In this document: one piece after another, positions 1 to 5,793 of the stretch
Numbering within the stretch: the stretch's first letter is position 1
Layout of the letters: each line of letters starts with the position of its first letter
Assembly (NCBI GenBank): GCA_031275525.1
Contig: JAISOP010000207.1
Location: forward strand, 1 to 5,793
Length of the DNA: 5,793 nucleotides
Direction: 5' to 3'
Origin: Tannerella sp.
Lineage (GTDB): Bacteria; Bacteroidota; Bacteroidia; Bacteroidales; Tannerellaceae
Program-made: the position numbers and the translations under genes
The notes under the pieces: model-generated
What the model was told of the DNA's origin: nothing
What the model saw: only the letters and a program-made list of their open reading frames with translations
The model's database searches: none

Positions 1-177
1 TTTGTTTAATAATTCTTCCCGGCCATATTTCTTTAACCAACCCTGTACCGTCGAGGCGCCCTTGATCCCATAGCGACGACTTACTTCACTTATACTCGAA
101 CCTCGGGATACCTCTTCGATTACTTGTTCTTTAAAACAAATACTGTACCGATTGTACGTCTTTACCCTTTTTCTCAT
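1..177 (-). CDS. IS3/IS911-type transposase OrfA, N-terminal part (partial)
   Basis: The first 59 residues are visible, starting MRKRVKTYNRYSICFKEQVI; the gene continues past position 1. Residues about 14-52 form the helix-turn-helix typical of IS3/IS911 OrfA: FKEQVIEEV, a turn with GSSISEVSRRYGI, then the recognition segment STVQGWLKKYG with its conserved tryptophan (W47). In this family OrfA binds the terminal inverted repeats, and full transposase is usually made by frameshifting into a downstream orfB carrying the DDE catalytic domain; neither the frameshift site nor orfB is visible here. The ATG at 177 is preceded by an AAGGAG ribosome-binding site at 187-192. The gene diverges from the SNF2 gene. 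The family call rests on the HTH pattern; whether the copy is intact cannot be judged. Confidence 0.85.
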   Translation of the reverse strand, partial: MRKRVKTYNRYSICFKEQVIEEVSRGSSISEVSRRYGIKGASTVQGWLKKYGREELLNK

Positions 178-186
178 TTCTCTTTA

Positions 187-192
187 CTCCTT
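187..192 (-). promoter_or_regulatory. Ribosome-binding site of the transposase OrfA gene
   Basis: Reading the minus strand, AAGGAG lies 9 nt upstream of the ATG at 177. It is the only strong Shine-Dalgarno-like site before a start codon that I saw in the window. The other genes have A-rich leaders without one, which fits the transposase being a mobile gene with its own translation signals. Confidence 0.6.
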
Positions 193-305
193 TTCTCTGT
201 ATAGCTATTTCAGGACATGACAGACATGACACAATTCTCAATTCTCCATTCTTAGCATCCTTTCGCCTTTGACGCGGGATACCCCGAAAAGAGGAAGGAT
301 ATTTA

Positions 306-337
306 TTTCGGTGATTCCGGAATGTGTTGTACTTTTG
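306..337 (+). promoter_or_regulatory. Bacteroidota sigma-ABfr-type promoter of the SNF2 gene
   Basis: TACTTTTG at 330-337 matches the Bacteroidota -7 consensus TAnnTTTG exactly. Twenty nt upstream, TTTC at 306-309 is a one-mismatch -33 element (consensus TTTG or TTG). Transcription would start around 342-346, giving a leader of roughly 20 nt before the ATG at 364. The promoter lies inside the first codons of the longer open frame that begins at 322, which argues against that upstream start. Confidence 0.65.
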
Positions 338-363
338 TCATAGCAATCTATTTTCTTTACAAC

Positions 364-3300
364 ATGCTTGACGAACAATTTAAGGAATATTTGTCGCTCG
401 ACGACGAAGAGCGGAACGTGATTTACCGCCTTGCATTGACTCGCTATCCTATGAGTTTCAATGATATCTGCTGGTCCTTCGGAAACATCAAAACGGTCGA
501 TAAGGTCAAAATACAGTCGGCGCTTGACCGCGCACTGAAGGCCGGGTTAATCGGGAAAGACTTCTATTCCAAAGGGTATTTCCTCCACATCCCCCTACTC
601 GTGCGGATTTTCCCGCTGATTCCGCGGGACGTGCTTGAGCAAAAAGGTAACACGCCTTATTACGGTTATCAGGCCGGCCGTAACTATACCTGTTTGACGG
701 AATATCTAAAGGCGCTGTACTATGCTCCGGAACGCCTGCCGGCAGCCGAAAAAGACCTTTTGCAGCACGACAAGGCGCAGGTGGAGAATCTGGTACATCT
801 CTTTTCGCTGCCGGCCTACGACGATGCGATTCCGCGTATGTCCGCCACCATTGCCGGGATGGTTTACGATTACGCCCGGCGCGAAACGGTATCCAACCTG
901 GAATCTTTCGCGCTGCTGGAGCAGATGAGCGAAAAGTGGAAGGATACGGGTATCCATACGGCTGACCGCCAGGCCGAGATAGCCATCATACAGGGTGACT
1001 TCCAACGGGCGCGGGAGTTGTCGCTTCCCTGCGAGGATGCACCGGTCGCCTATTTCTCGCAGGCCCTCTGCGCCTTTCTGGAAGGCCGGCTCAGCCCGAC
1101 GCTGGACTGGTTTGAGAAGGGACTGAAAAAGCAGCGTCGCGAATACAAAGGTACGCATCTGCCGGCACAGCCCGAGGCGGCTCTGTTTTTCGTCACGGCC
1201 TGGCTCTCGAAGGACCAGGAAAAATATACCCCGGTATTCCGGAAGATTGTCGAGGAAAGTGACAGTTCGCCGATCTCCCCTACCTATCTGCACTTTAAGC
1301 AAATCTGCGCATACCGGCTCGAAACGGCGGAAAAGGCCGCTAAGATGGCCGCTCGTTTCCGGCAGCTGTCCACCACCAGCCAGGAGCTTGAACAGTTGTT
1401 ATGGATGGCGATCGTGCTGGGATTCACCGGTAGGGCGCCCTCGGCCTGGGAACGGGCTTACGAACTTGAGCGAAGGATGCGGAAGGCTATCGAAAACAAG
1501 TATTACGTCATCGCCTACGAGGTGGCCTGGCTTTTGAAGCAGTGGCTCCGTAAGTCCGAGACCGGCCAGATATGCGAAGAACTGAAGGCCAAGTTAGGGT
1601 ACGAGCCGCTGCTTTCACGCATCAAACCGCTGGAGGACTGGGAAAGGCAATTGAGCGTATATCTCTCGTTGGAAGCCGTGCAATCGACCATCCGCAAGGA
1701 GAACGAAGACGGGAATACACGTTTGGTCTATCGTTTCCATTTCGAGGGCCTTCGCGTCTATCCCGTCCTGCAGACGCGCAGCAGCGCCAAAGGCGAGTGG
1801 ACGGCGGGCAAGAATGTAGCCCTGGCCACTTTCATCGAAGGCAAGGTGGATTGCATGACCGAACAGGACCGGCGGATTGCCGCCACCGAAAACAAGTATT
1901 CGTATGCGCTGGGGCGCAACGCCATTTTCGAGATGGTGGGACATCCCTATGTGTTTCTCGAAGACAGCAACATCCATATCGAACTGGTGCCCGCCCAGCC
2001 GGTCCTCAGCGTCGTCAAGGCGCTGAGAGACAGTTACCGGATCGAATGCGACATTCCCTATCCGCGCGAAGGGGTCATGGTCCTGAAAGAGACCAATACA
2101 CGCTATAAGGTATATAACCTCAACAGGTTCCAGTACGAGATTCTCCTGGCCGTGTCGAACTGCCGTCCGATTCCCGAACAGGGGTACGGAAAACTGCTGC
2201 AAATATTGAAGCATTTCAGCGCCCACATGCAGGTGCAGTCCGACCTGGCCATGGACGAAATCACCGGCCAGTTGCGACAGGTGGAAGCCGATTCGCGTAT
2301 CCGCGTGCAACTCTTGCCGCTGGGCGACGGGCTGAAGGCCGAACTGTTCGCCAAGCCCTTCGGCTCACACCCGCCCTACTGCAAGCCGGGACGCGGCGGA
2401 AAGACGATGATTGCAACCGAAAACGGCGAACGGGTGCAGGTGAGCCGCGACCTGACGGCGGAAATAACGAATAGCAACCTGCTGCTCGGCGACCTGCGGA
2501 GCATCAAAAACGTCCGTTCGACCGACGGTTCGCTGATGACGTTCAACAATCCGCTCGACTCGCTCGAACTGCTTGACGTCCTGAAACGCCATCAGGACAT
2601 TGCCGTCGTGGAATGGCCCGAAGGCGAACGCTTCAAGATACGCCGGAGGGTTATGGCCGGCGACCTGCGCCTGCGCGTCAAGAGCGGCGTCAACTGGTTT
2701 GAGCTGGAGGGCGAACTGGAAGTGGACGAGAACCTGGTTTTGTCGCTAAAGAGTTTGCTTGAACTGGTGCGGCTCGGGCACGGACGTTTTGTGGAACTGG
2801 GCGAGGGGGAATTCCTCGCGCTCAGCGAGCAGCTCCGGAGCCGTCTGGCCGAACTGGAGGGACTGGTGTCGGAATCGAAAAGCGGCGTCGTCCTCAACCG
2901 TTTTGCTTCGGCGTCGGTGATCCATGCGTTCGACGACTTCGAGCACCTGCAGGTGGACAAGGCCTGGCTGGATTTCCGCCAACGCCTGGAAACGGCGCAA
3001 CTGTCGGACGCCGCCGTCCCGCCGCTGCTACAGGCGGAGTTGCGCCCCTACCAGGTGGCCGGTTTCCAGTGGATGGTACGTCTTTCGGAATGGGGCGCCG
3101 GCGCTTGCCTGGCCGACGACATGGGGCTGGGCAAAACCGTGCAGACCATTGCCGTCCTGCTCCACCGCATGGAGTCCGGTCCGGCGCTGGTTGTGGCGCC
3201 CGTGTCGGTGATACAGAACTGGGTCGGCGAAGCCAACCGCTTTGCGCCCGCACTCCACGTCAAGACGCTGCACGATAGCAACGACCGCGCCGCTACGCTG

Positions 3301-4401
3301 GCCTCGCTCGAAGCCGGCGACCTGCTCGTCACCTCCTACGGCCTGCTGCTTTCCGAAGAAGAGACCCTCACGGCCAAACACTGGGCCACCGTAGTGCTCG
3401 ACGAAGCCCACGTCATCAAGAACTATAACACCAAGACCTCGAAAGCGGCGATGGCTCTCCAGGCGGATTTCCGCCTCATCCTGACCGGCACCCCGCTGCA
3501 AAATCACCTGGGCGAGTTGTGGAACCTGTTCCAGTTCATCAACCCGGGACTGCTCGGCGATTTGACGCACTTCACCGAAACCTTTGTCCGTTCCACCGAC
3601 GAACGCGCCCGCGAACGGCTCAAAAAACTGATTACGCCCTTTATCCTGCGGCGCACCAAAACGGCGGTGCTCAAGGAACTGCCTCCCAAAACGGAAATTG
3701 TTTGGAAAATTACGCTCAGCGACGAAGAAATGGCGTTTTACGAAATGATACGCCGCAAGGCCATTGAATCGCTGGAGAGTGACGAAAGTCCGCAGGGCGC
3801 CCTGCACATGAAGGTGCTGGCCGAAATCACCCGCCTGAGGCAGGCCTGCTGTCATCCGGCGCTGGTCACCCCCGAAATAGGCATCGAATCCACCAAGCTG
3901 TCCACCTTTCTCGAGATTGCGGCCGAATTGAAGGAAAACGGTCACCGTGCACTGGTGTTCAGCCAGTTTGTGACCCATCTGACCCTTGTGCGCAAGGCGC
4001 TGGACGAGGCCGGTTTCAGCTACTGCTACTTAGACGGTTCCACACCTCCGATGAAACGCGTCACCGAGGTACACGCTTTCCAGAATGGCACGGGCGACTT
4101 CTTCCTCATCAGCCTCAAGGCCGGGGGACTGGGACTCAACCTCACGTCGGCCGATTATGTCATCCATTTAGACCCGTGGTGGAACCCGGCCATCGAAGAC
4201 CAGGCCTCCGACCGGGCCTACCGCATCGGACAACTGCGCCCGGTGACGGTGTATCGTCTGGTGGCCAAACGGACGATCGAAGAGAAAATCATCCAACTGC
4301 ACAACACCAAACGCGACTTGGCCGACTCGCTCCTGGCCGGAAGCGACCGTTCCGCCAAACTGTCCGTTGAGGAACTGATGGAACTCTTAAAAGAGAGATG
4401 A
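364..4401 (+). CDS. SNF2-family ATPase (DEAD/DEAH box helicase-like) with large N-terminal extension
   Basis: A 1345-residue cytoplasmic protein (numbered from ATG 364). The C-terminal third is a complete SNF2 motor: LRPYQVAGFQWM entry, Walker A DDMGLGKT (918-925, K924), motif Ia LVVAPVSVIQNW, Walker B DEAH (1013-1016), motif III LTGTPLQN (1040-1047), RALVFSQF, motif V GLGLNLTSADYV, and motif VI QASDRAYRIGQ (1280-1290) with arginines R1284 and R1287. All residues needed for ATP hydrolysis appear present. Family members translocate on double-stranded DNA and remodel bound proteins rather than separate strands. The N-terminus (about 12-88) looks like a winged helix, about 180-400 is rich in TPR-like helical pairs, and about 740-850, just before the motor, resembles the bacterial SNF2-associated region. 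I see no SWIM zinc-binding cysteine pattern. The frame is open from 322, but the first 14 codons cover the promoter and encode an odd hydrophobic stretch, so ATG 364 is preferred. GC content rises from about 47% at the 5' end to above 60% over the motor. The biological role (transcription recycling, repair, defence) is not shown by the context. Confidence 0.95.
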   Translation: MLDEQFKEYLSLDDEERNVIYRLALTRYPMSFNDICWSFGNIKTVDKVKIQSALDRALKAGLIGKDFYSKGYFLHIPLLVRIFPLIPRDVLEQKGNTPYYGYQAGRNYTCLTEYLKALYYAPERLPAAEKDLLQHDKAQVENLVHLFSLPAYDDAIPRMSATIAGMVYDYARRETVSNLESFALLEQMSEKWKDTGIHTADRQAEIAIIQGDFQRARELSLPCEDAPVAYFSQALCAFLEGRLSPTLDWFEKGLKKQRREYKGTHLPAQPEAALFFVTAWLSKDQEKYTPVFRKIVEESDSSPISPTYLHFKQICAYRLETAEKAAKMAARFRQLSTTSQELEQLLWMAIVLGFTGRAPSAWERAYELERRMRKAIENKYYVIAYEVAWLLKQWLRKSETGQICEELKAKLGYEPLLSRIKPLEDWERQLSVYLSLEAVQSTIRKENEDGNTRLVYRFHFEGLRVYPVLQTRSSAKGEWTAGKNVALATFIEGKVDCMTEQDRRIAATENKYSYALGRNAIFEMVGHPYVFLEDSNIHIELVPAQPVLSVVKALRDSYRIECDIPYPREGVMVLKETNTRYKVYNLNRFQYEILLAVSNCRPIPEQGYGKLLQILKHFSAHMQVQSDLAMDEITGQLRQVEADSRIRVQLLPLGDGLKAELFAKPFGSHPPYCKPGRGGKTMIATENGERVQVSRDLTAEITNSNLLLGDLRSIKNVRSTDGSLMTFNNPLDSLELLDVLKRHQDIAVVEWPEGERFKIRRRVMAGDLRLRVKSGVNWFELEGELEVDENLVLSLKSLLELVRLGHGRFVELGEGEFLALSEQLRSRLAELEGLVSESKSGVVLNRFASASVIHAFDDFEHLQVDKAWLDFRQRLETAQLSDAAVPPLLQAELRPYQVAGFQWMVRLSEWGAGACLADDMGLGKTVQTIAVLLHRMESGPALVVAPVSVIQNWVGEANRFAPALHVKTLHDSNDRAATLASLEAGDLLVTSYGLLLSEEETLTAKHWATVVLDEAHVIKNYNTKTSKAAMALQADFRLILTGTPLQNHLGELWNLFQFINPGLLGDLTHFTETFVRSTDERARERLKKLITPFILRRTKTAVLKELPPKTEIVWKITLSDEEMAFYEMIRRKAIESLESDESPQGALHMKVLAEITRLRQACCHPALVTPEIGIESTKLSTFLEIAAELKENGHRALVFSQFVTHLTLVRKALDEAGFSYCYLDGSTPPMKRVTEVHAFQNGTGDFFLISLKAGGLGLNLTSADYVIHLDPWWNPAIEDQASDRAYRIGQLRPVTVYRLVAKRTIEEKIIQLHNTKRDLADSLLAGSDRSAKLSVEELMELLKER

Positions 4402-4557
4402 AGGGGTGCACGCCCGGGAACGCCGAATAACGGCTTTCCTGTCGGCCGGCGCTTCCCGGATGGTCGCTAAACAGCATGGAGAGAGGACTCTAATGTGACT
4501 AAGAACAATCGGAGACAATGTTTCCGAAGGTTAATAAACAACAAATAAACGGAAGGA
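4402..4557. other. Non-coding spacer between the SNF2 gene and the membrane-protein operon
   Basis: No open frame here looks like a gene. Besides the GC-rich stem-loop at 4414-4459, there is a short 7-bp hairpin (CGGAGAC at 4510-4516 with GTTTCCG at 4520-4526, AAT loop, one G-T pair), followed by an A-rich stretch with two ATAAAC copies. The base composition drops sharply to AT-rich towards the next promoter. Confidence 0.5.
4414..4459 (+). terminator. GC-rich stem-loop downstream of the SNF2 gene, possible transcription terminator
   Basis: CCGGGAACGCCG at 4414-4425 pairs with CGGCGCTTCCCGG at 4447-4459, forming a 12-bp stem with one bulged C and a 21-nt loop. A smaller competing hairpin, GCCG/CGGC (4422-4425 with 4431-4434), lies inside it. 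It begins 13 nt after the SNF2 stop codon, the right place to end that transcript. No run of T follows, so it is not a canonical intrinsic terminator. It could instead protect the mRNA 3' end or be a dispersed palindrome. Confidence 0.45.
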
Positions 4558-4589
4558 TTTGGTTTATGAATTAAACTGGTTTACCTTTG
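4558..4589 (+). promoter_or_regulatory. Bacteroidota sigma-ABfr-type promoter of the membrane protein/regulator operon
   Basis: A full-consensus match: -33 TTTG at 4558-4561, a 20-nt spacer, and -7 TACCTTTG at 4582-4589. Transcription should begin about 4594-4598, leaving an A-rich leader of about 25 nt with no Shine-Dalgarno before ATG 4621. It shows that the downstream pair is transcribed independently of the SNF2 gene. I see no clear operator palindrome overlapping it. Confidence 0.8.
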
Positions 4590-4620
4590 CGCCATGTTTT
4601 ACGAATAAATCAAATTGAAT

Positions 4621-5271
4621 ATGAAACAAGAAATTACAGAACAGGAAAGTATGGAAGTCATCACGGAGATGATTCATCGCGCCCGCAACAATTTCAATCG
4701 CACCATGGATGTGACGATTTTCTGGGGCTATCTGGTGGCGGTAACGGCCATCGGCAATTTTATTCTGCTGCAAACACTGACAGCCAAACACGACTCCTAT
4801 TTCGTTTGGTTGCTGATGTTTCCGGGAATAGTCGTGTCGTATTTCATTCGCAGGCGCACCCATCGGACGGCTGTCGTCAAGACGCATATCGACAGGATCA
4901 TCCAGGCAACATGGCTGGGACACGGCGTGAGTATATTTGTCTTTTGGGGGTTGATAACGATCTTCAACCATCTGATACAAAACTGGAGTGCGGCGTTTCT
5001 GATCACGCCGGTTATCCTGATCATGCTGGGATTGTGCGAATTCGTCACAGCGTTCGCCTGCCGTGCAAGGCAAATGAAATGGATTGCGGCCATGTTTTGG
5101 GTCGGAGCGATTCTCTGTGTGCTCCCCATTCAATGGAAAAATGTGGACGGGCATATTGTCGGAAACTTGTATCAGGGCACACAACAATTGATTTTGGCCG
5201 TATGCATGATTGCCGGATTTATCATACCCGGGCATGTGCTTAGCCATAAGCAAAAGAAAAATCGTGCTTAA
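4621..5271 (+). CDS. Six-helix integral membrane protein of unknown function
   Basis: A 216-residue protein that I cannot assign to a named family. It begins with a 30-residue charged, probably helical cytoplasmic segment (MKQEITEQESMEVITEMIHR onward). Six hydrophobic segments follow, at about 31-53, 60-76, 94-118, 124-147, 152-172 and 190-207, and it ends in a basic tail (HKQKKNRA). A positive cluster, RRRTHR at 77-82, follows the second segment, and RAR at 148-150 follows the fourth. By the positive-inside rule both termini are cytoplasmic. There is no signal peptide and no recognisable enzyme or transporter motif. The frame also opens at TTG 4615, but ATG 4621 is the better start, about 25 nt after the predicted transcription start. 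Its 3' end overlaps the regulator gene by 8 nt, so the two are probably co-translated and functionally linked. It may be the regulator's target or sensor partner; that is inference. Confidence 0.85.
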   Translation: MKQEITEQESMEVITEMIHRARNNFNRTMDVTIFWGYLVAVTAIGNFILLQTLTAKHDSYFVWLLMFPGIVVSYFIRRRTHRTAVVKTHIDRIIQATWLGHGVSIFVFWGLITIFNHLIQNWSAAFLITPVILIMLGLCEFVTAFACRARQMKWIAAMFWVGAILCVLPIQWKNVDGHIVGNLYQGTQQLILAVCMIAGFIIPGHVLSHKQKKNRA

Positions 5272-5548
5272 AGACCTGGATCCATTGTTGCATTCGCAAC
5301 TGCGTTTAGCGGTTATGTCTTTGCTGATTGGCGTGGAAGAAGCCGACTTCGTTTACCTCAGAACAGAAACGGGCGCTACGGCAGGTAACCTGAGCGTGCA
5401 GATTGACAAACTGAGCGAGGCCGGATACATCGCGGTGGAAAAAACCTTTCAGGGAAAAATGCCGAGAACCGTTTGCAAAATCACCGCCAAAGGTGTTAAT
5501 GCCTTCGATACGTATGTGAATAACTTGAAATCATACATCAAAAAGTAA
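5264..5548 (+). CDS. Small winged-helix transcriptional regulator (MarR/HTH_34-like)
   Basis: A 94-residue, single-domain DNA-binding protein. After LKDLDPLLHSQLRLAVMSLL (helix 1, with the R-L-A-[VI]-M pattern typical of these regulators) comes helix 2 at about 25-36. The recognition helix TAGNLSVQIDKLSEAG is at 39-54, and a beta wing is at about 56-74 (KTFQGKMPRTVCKITAKG). A C-terminal helix (78-92) is probably the dimer contact. This matches the short winged-helix (Pfam HTH_34 type) proteins common in Bacteroidota; I recall the family, I did not search. It has no ligand domain. The start is uncertain. GTG 5264 overlaps the upstream stop codon (GTGCTTAA) and fits the family's usual N-terminus. 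ATG 5234 would add 10 residues and TTG 5210 eighteen. It probably controls its own operon, together with the membrane protein gene. Confidence 0.85.
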   Translation: MLKDLDPLLHSQLRLAVMSLLIGVEEADFVYLRTETGATAGNLSVQIDKLSEAGYIAVEKTFQGKMPRTVCKITAKGVNAFDTYVNNLKSYIKK

Positions 5549-5587
5549 TTTTTTTTGCCTGCGTGGTTTATAGAATAAGAGAAGGAC

Positions 5588-5646
5588 ACACTTCGATGAG
5601 CAGACGGAAGAATGTTATTTTCCAGTCGTTGATGAGGTCGAAGTGT
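5588..5646. repeat. 59-nt hairpin-like inverted repeat
   Basis: ACACTTCGA at 5588-5596 and TCGAAGTGT at 5638-5646 are perfect 9-bp inverted arms separated by 41 nt. Within the loop a second stem can form: GAC plus GGAAGA pairing with TTTTCC and GTC (one G-T pair, one bulged A). GATGAG also occurs twice as a direct repeat, just inside each arm. It starts 40 nt after the regulator's stop codon, so it may lie in that transcript's 3' region. It could be an mRNA 3' structure, a small RNA or a dispersed repeat; nothing here decides. Confidence 0.5.
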
Positions 5647-5660
5647 TAAGGAACTGTCAA

Positions 5661-5793
5661 GAAATAAACTATCCCTTTACGGGTCTGTTTTTCGCATTCC
5701 TTCAGCCCGAAAATGATTACATACCCCGGTATGCGCACATTTTCGGGCTTTGTCATGCAAAAAACATTTCCCGTAAATTCGGATGGTTTATTC
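5661..5793. repeat. Large imperfect palindrome, MITE-like or long hairpin, running to the window edge
   Basis: The sequence 5661-5725 aligns with the reverse complement of 5728-5793 at about 50 of 65 positions with a few small gaps. The centre is ATACC-CC-GGTAT at 5721-5732. The longest perfect blocks are AGCCCGAAAATG (5704-5715) against CATTTTCGGGCT (5738-5749), and TTTACGGG (5676-5683) against its complement CCCGTAAA (5770-5777). The outermost visible block is ATAAAC near 5664-5669. The left flank GGAACTGTCAA (5650-5660) has no partner inside the window, so the element may extend further right. No gene lies within it. Candidates are a miniature inverted-repeat transposable element, a folded IS remnant, or a long bidirectional terminator. 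Confidence 0.7.

Larger units (their letters stand above)
1..233 (-). mobile_element. 5' (left) end of an insertion sequence, IS3/IS911-like, truncated by the window edge
   Basis: A transposase OrfA gene starts at 177 and reads leftward off the window. Outside its start, the presumed tip of the element lies near 231-233. On the minus strand it would begin TGTGTCATGTCTGTCATGTC, which contains two tandem 9-mers (plus-strand gacatgaca at 214-222 and 223-231). Terminal TG and repeats near the end are common in IS3-type ends. The exact boundary is inferred, because the other end and any target duplication are outside the window. The element points away from the SNF2 gene and its tip lies about 75 nt upstream of that gene's predicted promoter, so the insertion probably leaves the gene expressible. 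Confidence 0.6.
5549..5793. other. Non-coding right-hand region downstream of the regulator gene
   Basis: No credible coding frame is present. Immediately after the regulator's stop is a run of eight T (5549-5556), preceded only by an A-run able to form a weak AT-only hairpin. The rest is occupied by the 59-nt inverted repeat and the large palindrome. No tRNA-like cloverleaf or Bacteroidota promoter match was found. Confidence 0.5.

Noticed and set aside
1615..2310. 231-aa open frame on the minus strand
   Set aside because: Antisense shadow of the SNF2 N-terminal extension; the forward frame is continuous and coherent here.
3028..3978. 316-aa open frame on the minus strand within the SNF2 gene
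   Set aside because: It lies antisense to the conserved helicase motifs. Its composition is low-complexity, rich in G, R and Q, as expected from reading a GC-rich gene backwards, and it has no recognisable domain or promoter.
364..4401. SNF2 protein as a component of a known anti-phage system such as DISARM
   Set aside because: SNF2-like proteins occur in such systems, but no methyltransferase, nuclease, DUF1998-type or other partner gene is in the window, so the sequence gives no support.
4564..5253. 229-aa minus-strand and 218-aa alternative plus-strand frames over the membrane protein gene
   Set aside because: The frame starting at ATG 4621 has clear membrane segments and a matching promoter. 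The others are polar, without domains, and overlap it entirely.
5540..5556. A-run, stop codon and T-run after the regulator as an intrinsic terminator
   Set aside because: The only hairpin is AT-only with about five weak pairs across the stop codon. The T-run may cause pausing, but the structure is too weak to call a terminator.
5588..5793. CRISPR array or integron attC site
   Set aside because: There are no regularly spaced direct repeats, and the palindrome lacks the paired core-site pattern of attC with no integrase visible.

Overview
The window looks like a chromosomal fragment of a member of the Bacteroidota, probably Bacteroidales. Two promoters match the sigma-ABfr consensus of that phylum (-33 TTTG, about 20 nt, -7 TAnnTTTG). 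The short A-rich leaders lack a strong Shine-Dalgarno, and the partial transposase is of a kind I associate with Bacteroides-type genomes. The genus cannot be fixed from sequence alone.

Layout. Positions 1-233 are the 5' end of an insertion sequence whose transposase gene (IS3/IS911-type OrfA) runs leftward out of the window. Positions 234-363 are a short divergent spacer carrying the promoter of the main gene. Positions 364-4401 encode one very large SNF2-family ATPase (1345 aa from the preferred start) with a C-terminal helicase-like motor and about 850 residues of N-terminal extension. Positions 4402-4620 are a 219-nt spacer with a GC-rich stem-loop and then a near-perfect Bacteroidota promoter. 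Positions 4621-5548 hold a two-gene operon: a six-helix membrane protein of unknown function, overlapped by 8 nt by a small winged-helix regulator. Positions 5549-5793 contain no gene but two inverted-repeat structures. One is a 59-nt hairpin-like element. The other is a large imperfect palindrome of at least 133 nt that reaches the right edge.

How the parts relate. The SNF2 gene and the membrane protein/regulator pair have separate promoters, so they are neighbours rather than one operon. The membrane protein and regulator are translationally coupled and probably form a self-regulated unit. I see no recognised defence system, toxin-antitoxin pair, CRISPR array, tRNA or rRNA. The points most worth following are the SNF2 protein's N-terminal architecture, the membrane protein/regulator pair, and the large palindrome at the right end.
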